64,000 nucleotides of DNA from Winogradskyella sp. (GTDB lineage: Bacteria > Bacteroidota > Bacteroidia > Flavobacteriales > Flavobacteriaceae): NCBI RefSeq assembly GCF_028282165.1, contig NZ_JANQIM010000018.1, forward strand, positions 1-64,000, given 5' to 3'. The notes under the pieces were generated by a model. The model did no database searches, was not told the DNA's origin, and saw nothing but the letters and a program-made list of their open reading frames with translations. Shown here one piece after another: positions 58,536-64,000 of the stretch; positions within the stretch are counted from its first letter, which is position 1, and every line of letters starts with the position of its first letter. The position numbers and the translations under genes were made by a program.

Positions 58536-59513
58536 ATGCAAAGCTTTAAAGTTTTAAGATATAAACCGTCAGATAAGGCAGTATGGAACAACTTTGTTTT
58601 AGATAGTAATCAGCAGACATTTTTGTTCCAAAGGGATTTTATGGACTATCATAGCGATAGGTTTGAGGATCATTCGTTGATGTTTTATAAGAACAACAAA
58701 CTTATTGGTCTGTTGCCAGCAAATAAGCTTGATAATGAAGTCTGTTCGCACCAAGGACTTACCTATGGTGGGTTTATTTATGATGCGACTATAAAATCAG
58801 AAGACGCTATAGGAATCATGCGAGGAACTCTTGAGTTTTTAAATGAAAATGGCATCTTAAATTTTATCGTAAAGGAATTACCTTATATTTATTTGAATAA
58901 TCCAACAAATAATCCTTTTACGTACTTATGTTTTAAAGTAAAAGCACAACTAAACAGAACGGACATGCATTCTGTTCTTGACCCAAAATTCAAAGCTTAT
59001 TCTAGAAGCAGAAATAATGGATATAAGAGAGGTAAGAAAAACCATCTTCTTGTTGAAGAAACCAACGATTTTGCTCTATTTTGGAATAGTATCCTTATCC
59101 CCAATCTAGATAAAAAGCATGAGGTAAAACCGGTACATACGCTTGAGGAAATTAAGCTTTTAAAATCTAGATTCCCTAATCAGATTAGACAGTTTAATGT
59201 TTATTACCAAGATAACATTGTCGCAGGGACTACAATTTTTGAAACCAAGAATGTAGCACACAGTCAGTACATTTCGGGTAATGCAGATAAAAATACCTTA
59301 GGGAGTTTAGACTATTTACATCATTATCTTTTAGAGGAGGTGTTTGCTAACAAGCCTTATTTTAATTTTGGTATTTCTAATATTGAAGAGGGACAAAAGA
59401 TTAATGAAGGCCTATTGTATTGGAAGGAAGGGTTTGGAGCACGTTCAATTAACCAAGGGTTTTATACTATAAAAACCGAAAACTATAAGCTATTAGAAGA
59501 TGTCTTTGTATGA
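58536..59513 (+). CDS. FemAB/GNAT-like acyltransferase domain protein
   Basis: The 325-residue protein has a GNAT/FemAB-like fold. It begins FKVLRYKPSDKAVWNNFVLDSNQQTFLFQRDFMDYH, with an aromatic and acid-rich region that resembles FemAB-family starts. LLPANKLDNEVCSHQGLTYGGF lies at about 59-80. A repeated half with DNIVAGTTIFETKNVAHSQYISGN follows at about 227-250, then LDYLHHYLLEEVFANKPYFNFG. Such proteins add amino acids or acyl groups to peptidoglycan or glycans. Its end overlaps the aminotransferase start by 4 bp, so it probably acts on an amino sugar. Confidence 0.82.
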   Translation: MQSFKVLRYKPSDKAVWNNFVLDSNQQTFLFQRDFMDYHSDRFEDHSLMFYKNNKLIGLLPANKLDNEVCSHQGLTYGGFIYDATIKSEDAIGIMRGTLEFLNENGILNFIVKELPYIYLNNPTNNPFTYLCFKVKAQLNRTDMHSVLDPKFKAYSRSRNNGYKRGKKNHLLVEETNDFALFWNSILIPNLDKKHEVKPVHTLEEIKLLKSRFPNQIRQFNVYYQDNIVAGTTIFETKNVAHSQYISGNADKNTLGSLDYLHHYLLEEVFANKPYFNFGISNIEEGQKINEGLLYWKEGFGARSINQGFYTIKTENYKLLEDVFV

Positions 59514-60613
59514 TTAAATTTTTAGATCTTCATAAAATCAATAATAGATTTAGGGATGCTTTTGAAACTTCGTTCAATAATTCCCTAGATGCTTCCCATT
59601 TTATATTGGGTTCAAATGTTTCAAGATTCGAAAATGAATTCGCACGTTATTGTGGGACAAAACATTGTGTAGGTACGGCTAATGGTTTAGATGCACTGAC
59701 ACTGATTCTTAAAAGCTATATAGAACTGGGAAAGTTACATGAAGGTGATAAAGTCATCGTTCCAGCCAACACCTTTATTGCTACCATATTATCTGTACTA
59801 CATGCAGGGTTGGAGCCCGTGCTCGTTGAGCCTAATCCAGAAACTTATAATCTTTCACCAGAATATACGGAAAAAGCACTTACAAAAGATGTTAAAGCAA
59901 TAGTCATGGTTCATCTCTATGGCCAATTAGCTAATGTAGATAGCTTCAAAAAACTGAAGGATAAATACGGCTTGCTTTTAATTGAAGATGCAGCTCAGGC
60001 ACACGGTGCTGGAATCAATGCTAAAGGCCTTAAAGCCGGAAATTTAGCCGATGCTGCGGCATTTAGTTTTTACCCAAGTAAAAACCTTGGAGCCCTTGGC
60101 GATGGCGGAGCGATAACTACAAATGATTCAGAATTGTATAATACAATTTCCTTGTTAAGAAACTATGGAAGTAAGGAAAAATACAAGAATGAAATCATTG
60201 GTTTTAATAGCCGGTTAGATGATTTACAAGCTGACTTTTTGAGTATCAAATTAAAGGCTTTGGATGCAGATAATGAACGAAGACGGGTAATTGCCAAAAC
60301 TTACCTTAATGGGGTTAAAAACGCAAAGCTTAAATTGCCACACTATGATAGTACTAATAATCATGTATTTTATGCTTTTGTTATTAAAGTGGCAGATAGA
60401 GACGATTTTATAGATTTCTTAGATCAGAATAATATAGGATGGTTAATTCATTATCCAGTTCCTCCACATAAGCAAAATGCACTTTGTCGATTTTCGGATT
60501 TAAAATTGCCACTAACCGAACAAATCCACAAAAGAGTTATAAGTTTGCCAATCAGTCCTGTAATGACAGACGATGAAGTACAAGAGGTGATTGAAGTTCT
60601 AAATAAATATTAA
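59510..60613 (+). CDS. DegT/DnrJ/EryC1/StrS-type sugar aminotransferase
   Basis: The 367-residue PLP enzyme converts a keto sugar nucleotide into an amino sugar for surface polysaccharide. Conserved elements are CVGTANGLDALTLILK (about 53-68), VIVPANTFIATILSVLHAGLEPV (about 83-105), LLIEDAAQAHGA (about 158-169) and the PLP lysine in FSFYPSKNLGALGDGGAI (near 188). The closest functional match by pattern is the FdtB/QdtB/WecE group (3- or 4-aminotransferases of dTDP-6-deoxyhexoses). The exact product is not determined. The ATG overlaps the FemAB-like TGA, and the flippase start follows its stop without a gap. Confidence 0.93.
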   Translation: MIKFLDLHKINNRFRDAFETSFNNSLDASHFILGSNVSRFENEFARYCGTKHCVGTANGLDALTLILKSYIELGKLHEGDKVIVPANTFIATILSVLHAGLEPVLVEPNPETYNLSPEYTEKALTKDVKAIVMVHLYGQLANVDSFKKLKDKYGLLLIEDAAQAHGAGINAKGLKAGNLADAAAFSFYPSKNLGALGDGGAITTNDSELYNTISLLRNYGSKEKYKNEIIGFNSRLDDLQADFLSIKLKALDADNERRRVIAKTYLNGVKNAKLKLPHYDSTNNHVFYAFVIKVADRDDFIDFLDQNNIGWLIHYPVPPHKQNALCRFSDLKLPLTEQIHKRVISLPISPVMTDDEVQEVIEVLNKY

Positions 60614-61921
60614 TTGAAAAAATTTTTTCACTATATAAATAATGAAGTTCTAGTAAAAGCGGCTAACCTTAATACAGCTAATATTAGCGTTAAGATTATT
60701 GCAGGAATACTCATTTCTAAGTTTATCGCTGTATTTATTGGTCCTGAGGGTATGGCACTGATAGGGAACTTGAGAAATATTCTCAGTACTTTACAATCTA
60801 TGGCCATTGCTGGCCTTTACAACGGCGTAGTGAAACTTATTGGGAAGTGTAAAAACAATCTCGTTGCACTTACTAATACATTATCTACAGTATTCTACTT
60901 AGGTTTTTTCTCTTCGATTATACTGGCATTTATATGTTATTATAATGCAGAATACATAAATGGGCTTATTTTCTTAAACAATAACTATACCTATGTTATT
61001 GAAACTATGGCAATAGTGTTACCGTTCTATGCGCTTAATATGTTTGCGTTTTCTATAATGAATGGGTTTTCTAAGTACCGAATCTTGTTGGTTATAAATA
61101 TAACCGGTCAGATTTTAGGTTTACTGGTTACTTTACTTTTAATTAAGCAAGAAAACATTGACGGTGCGCTAGTAGCAGTTGTTATAACACCAGCACTAAA
61201 TCTTTTGATAACTATAGTCGGTATTGCTTTTAGGAAAAATCTAATGGCCCACATCAGAATTACACAGATTACGATCTCGGTTCTGAGAAAGTTAAGTCCT
61301 TATATGGTAATGGCTTTGGTATCATCAATAGCATTACCCATTATTTACATTATAATAAGAAATTATCTCATTACGGAAATTGGTATAAAGGAAGCAGGGT
61401 ATTGGACAGCAGTAACGAGAGTATCCGATTATTATTTGATGTTTATCAATTCATTGATGGCACTATATATTTTGCCACGCTTTGCAGAACTCAAGTCGCG
61501 AAAGGAGTTTAGAAAAGAAGTGTTTAGTTTTTATAAAACCGTTCTTCCGGTTTTTGCTCTCATTTTAGGTATTATCTATCTTAGCAGAAGTTTATTAGTC
61601 AATCTCTTATTTACAGAAGAATTTAGATCCATTGAGGATTTATTTGGCTATCAAATATTGGGAGACTTTATGCGTGTGATGTCTATGGTTATTGCCTACA
61701 AATTTTTGGCGAAGAAAATGTTTACCCATTTTATTATCATAGAAGTGTTTTTATTTGTTATTATGTACTTCTCTAGCATTTATTTAATTGATGTTTTTGG
61801 ATTGAAAGGTGCTGTTATGGGACATTGCCTCAGCTATTTTATGCATTTTGGAATAGTTTTACTGATTTTTGGTAGCTCTTTGTTTGGAGTTTTAAATGAA
61901 GAAGGCTTAGACGAATATTAA
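60614..61921 (+). CDS. O-antigen translocase / Wzx-type flippase 1 (TTG start)
   Basis: The 435-residue inner-membrane protein has about 12 to 14 helices and looks like a WzxE-type polysaccharide flippase (MATE/PST superfamily). Marks include ISKFIAVFIGPEGMALIGNLRN at about 33-54, IAGLYNGVVKLIG and DYYLMFINSLMALYILPRFAEL. TTG at 60614 follows the previous stop directly, and no ATG in frame lies close by. It would flip undecaprenyl-linked repeat units made by the preceding aminotransferase pathway. It is paralogous to the next gene over the full length (for example EAGYWTA). Confidence 0.92.
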   Translation: MKKFFHYINNEVLVKAANLNTANISVKIIAGILISKFIAVFIGPEGMALIGNLRNILSTLQSMAIAGLYNGVVKLIGKCKNNLVALTNTLSTVFYLGFFSSIILAFICYYNAEYINGLIFLNNNYTYVIETMAIVLPFYALNMFAFSIMNGFSKYRILLVINITGQILGLLVTLLLIKQENIDGALVAVVITPALNLLITIVGIAFRKNLMAHIRITQITISVLRKLSPYMVMALVSSIALPIIYIIIRNYLITEIGIKEAGYWTAVTRVSDYYLMFINSLMALYILPRFAELKSRKEFRKEVFSFYKTVLPVFALILGIIYLSRSLLVNLLFTEEFRSIEDLFGYQILGDFMRVMSMVIAYKFLAKKMFTHFIIIEVFLFVIMYFSSIYLIDVFGLKGAVMGHCLSYFMHFGIVLLIFGSSLFGVLNEEGLDEY

Positions 61922-61931
61922 TTAGCTAACG

Positions 61932-63221
61932 GTGAAAATTCCTAAATTTCTCAGAGAAAATATTGTTCTTAAGATTACATCTCTAAACGCTGTAGTCATT
62001 ACTATTAGGCTTATTGTCTCAGTATTTGTACAGCGGCTTTTAGCAATAACTGTAGGAGAAGCTGGTATAGCAAGCATTGGTCAGGTGCGTAATGTAATGG
62101 CAATGCTGACCAGTACCTCTACTTTGGGGATATTTAACGGCGTCGTAAAATATGTTGCCGAATATAAGGAGAATAAACCTGAGTTGACTAAGCTTTTCTC
62201 GACAACAACACTATTCTTGTTTTTTGGGTCTTTCATTTCTGCAATAGTTCTATTTTTTGGCTCAAGTTATTTTTCCAACTATCTTTTTAAATCAGATGAC
62301 TTTGTCTATGTTTTTAAGATTTTAGCAGTTATAGTACCCTTTATTGCCATAAATAGAGCTATAAACGGTGTTGTAAATGGACTCTCGGATTACAAGAAGT
62401 ATGCTAAAATTGAGCTAATAAGTTACCTTTTGGCAACACTTGCGCTTCTTTTTGGGTTATACACTTCAAATCTAGAAGGTGTTATTATTGCTATAGCATT
62501 TACTCCAATCATTCAACTCATAGTGATGGGTTTTGTATTTGGTAAAACATTGAAAAAGTATTTAATTTTTAAGAACTTAAAGCTAAATCTGATTTATAAG
62601 AATAAGCTTTTAGCTTTCACATTAATGTCTTTTATATCAACTTTTTTACTGAATTATATTGAGATAAATATCAGAACTAGAGTTGCTAATGATATCAATA
62701 TTGATGAAGCTGGGTACTGGACGGCAATCACATTTATATCAAAAAATTACATGGTATTTGCTACAGGATTATTTACGCTATACGTTATACCAAAATTCGC
62801 AAACATTCATACCAGAAATGCATTTAAAAATGAAGTTTTTAATATCTATAAAACTATTTTGCCAATTTTTGGATTGGGAATGATATTGGTTTATCTACTT
62901 AGAAATGTAATCATCGAAATTATCTATCCAGATTTTAAAGGTATGGAGCCTTTGTTTAAGTGGCAATTATTAGGTGATTTTGTCCGATTATGTGCCTTGG
63001 TCTTGGCGCATCAATTTTTGGCTAAGCGATTGGTGAAAAGTTTTGTTGTTACCGAAATTATTTCGCTAGTTTTATTCTATGTACTTACTATAGTATTTAT
63101 TAAGCATTATGAAACTGAAGGCGTGGTAATGGCACATTTAGTGCGCTATATCATATACTTTATCATTGTGATTTTTGTAGTATGGTTGTATTACGGTAAC
63201 AAAACTTTAGAAAAATCCTAG
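61932..63221 (+). CDS. O-antigen translocase / Wzx-type flippase 2 (GTG start)
   Basis: At 429 residues this is a paralogue of the previous flippase. LAITVGEAGIASIGQVRNVMAML, GIFNGVVKYVAEYKENK and EAGYWTAITFISKNYMVFATGLFTLYVIPKFANI line up with the same regions of flippase 1. It begins with GTG at 61932, 10 bp after the preceding stop. Tandem flippases are unusual: one could export a variant repeat unit, or the two could serve two lipid-linked glycans. No frameshift or truncation is visible. It ends 4 bp before the convergent GT4 gene. Confidence 0.92.
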   Translation: MKIPKFLRENIVLKITSLNAVVITIRLIVSVFVQRLLAITVGEAGIASIGQVRNVMAMLTSTSTLGIFNGVVKYVAEYKENKPELTKLFSTTTLFLFFGSFISAIVLFFGSSYFSNYLFKSDDFVYVFKILAVIVPFIAINRAINGVVNGLSDYKKYAKIELISYLLATLALLFGLYTSNLEGVIIAIAFTPIIQLIVMGFVFGKTLKKYLIFKNLKLNLIYKNKLLAFTLMSFISTFLLNYIEINIRTRVANDINIDEAGYWTAITFISKNYMVFATGLFTLYVIPKFANIHTRNAFKNEVFNIYKTILPIFGLGMILVYLLRNVIIEIIYPDFKGMEPLFKWQLLGDFVRLCALVLAHQFLAKRLVKSFVVTEIISLVLFYVLTIVFIKHYETEGVVMAHLVRYIIYFIIVIFVVWLYYGNKTLEKS

Positions 63222-63225
63222 AGCG

Positions 63226-64000
63226 CTATGCATTACCTGATTGCCAAATATTTATATATTTTTTGGCTGAAGAAACGTAATGATGATGTACTTCTACAAA
63301 CTGTCTCGCATTCTTGGAAATTTCTATGATCTTGTCAGGATTTTTTATGAGCCATTCTAATTTTTGGGCAATTTGTGTTGCATTAGGTAGCGCATTAATA
63401 GCAACAGTATCTTCTTTAATGTTATAATACTCTAACCATTCTTTTTCTGCTCCCGTAAAAACGACTTTCCCTTTTGCCATGGCTTCTAAAGCATTATAGC
63501 CTTGATCATAGGCATAGATCTGATCTAAGAGAATATGGGCTTCATCATAAGCTTTAATATACTCATTGTAAGGTAAACTTCTTACTGTAACTATCTTAAT
63601 GCTCTCAGAATACTTTTGATCAATAATTGTTAAGGCCTCTTCAAAAATATCATTCCCTTTTTTGTAATAATTGTTGGAATTTATCCCGTGAAAAATCACA
63701 ATCCTATCTTCAATTTTAGATAATTTAAACTCTAAAAGCTCAGTATTGATAGGGTTTGGGATTAGCCCTAAATATTTTGGATGATGCTTAAGCGGTATGT
63801 GATAATCGATGTCCGATGCAATAACACCTTTAATTCTTTTATAGATATGCTGATGGAGTTCTTTAAATTTTGGGGTTAAAAATTTCAAGCCATAAGAGCT
63901 TAGTTGAGCACTGTCTTTTCCATTTTTGTAAGGCGTTAGTATCGAATATCTAAAATTTCCTTTATTTGCAAAGTTGACACTGATATAATCCGTTCCGCAA
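63226..64000 (-). CDS. family 4 glycosyltransferase, 5' end beyond the window
   Basis: The frame stays open from the stop at 63226 to the window edge, giving at least 257 residues. There is no stop between 63889 and 63999, where it reads CGTDYISVNFANKGNFRYSI. A TTG at 63888 is therefore not the true start. The visible part is the C-terminal Rossmann half of a GT4 enzyme: PNPINTELLEF, RIVIFHGINSNNYYKKGNDI, and YDQGYNALEAMAKGKVVFTG with E near the end of the donor site. It is transcribed toward the flippases and likely adds a sugar to the same surface glycan. Confidence 0.88.
   Translation of the reverse strand, partial: CGTDYISVNFANKGNFRYSILTPYKNGKDSAQLSSYGLKFLTPKFKELHQHIYKRIKGVIASDIDYHIPLKHHPKYLGLIPNPINTELLEFKLSKIEDRIVIFHGINSNNYYKKGNDIFEEALTIIDQKYSESIKIVTVRSLPYNEYIKAYDEAHILLDQIYAYDQGYNALEAMAKGKVVFTGAEKEWLEYYNIKEDTVAINALPNATQIAQKLEWLIKNPDKIIEISKNARQFVEVHHHYVSSAKKYINIWQSGNA

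Noticed and set aside
63886..63888. TTG as the true start of the last glycosyltransferase
   Set aside because: The same frame remains open to the window edge with protein-like sequence, so the gene is cut by the window.

Overview
The window is about 64 kb of AT-rich bacterial DNA that looks like a marine or aquatic member of the Flavobacteriaceae (Bacteroidota). The evidence is the tmRNA with the tag GENNYALAA, Bacteroidota-type -7 boxes (TAnnTTTG), an absence of Shine-Dalgarno sequences, and families typical of that phylum such as GIN/DUF2807, DUF1361 and DUF2809 proteins. No insertion sequence, integrase or CRISPR array was seen, and the only RNA gene recognised is ssrA.

Region 1 (1-4917) holds the tail of an unidentified gene, a nitroreductase, a multipass membrane protein, and a leftward histidine kinase / sigma-54 activator pair. 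Region 2 (4988-34774) is the main feature of the window: a roughly 30 kb locus coding a periplasmic adaptor, an ABC ATPase, ten tandem FtsX/MacB-type permeases of about 800 residues each, a GIN-domain exported protein, a second ABC ATPase and a TolC-like channel. Two promoters in this locus carry the same regulatory module: two 16-17 bp operator-like palindromes 5 bp apart, then a sigma-54-like -24/-12 element whose GG lies exactly 55 bp beyond the second palindrome. One module precedes the adaptor and the other precedes the tenth permease. The divergent sigma-54 activator is therefore the obvious candidate regulator of both transcription units. Four permeases (4-7) form a recent tandem family and two (8 and 10) form another. 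All ten end in NPxxxLR(T/S)E.

Region 3 (34771-41430) carries an aldo/keto reductase, a monothiol glutaredoxin-like protein and MsrA/MsrB (thiol and oxidative repair), a sugar-porter MFS permease, an AraC-type regulator, and a DUF5367-DUF1772-NmrA operon closed by a clear intrinsic terminator. Region 4 (41491-43671) has a small GIY-YIG protein, the tmRNA and a LYS1-like dehydrogenase. Region 5 (43699-48743) has two leftward operons: Coq4-like / SanA-like / DUF2809 / DUF1361 / lipoprotein, and small membrane protein / winged-helix regulator / MpaB-type oxygenase. Both are preceded by the same 19 bp palindrome TACTTTG-N5-CAAAGTA, so they probably share a regulator.

Region 6 (48747-52697) contains a DUF1801 protein, small hypotheticals, kdsA (Kdo synthesis for LPS) and typA/bipA. 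Region 7 (52776-64000) is a cell-surface glycan region: a methyltransferase, two GT2 glycosyltransferases, two polytopic GT-C-like membrane proteins, a FemAB/GNAT-like protein, a sugar aminotransferase of the DegT family, two tandem O-antigen flippases and a GT4 glycosyltransferase cut by the window end.
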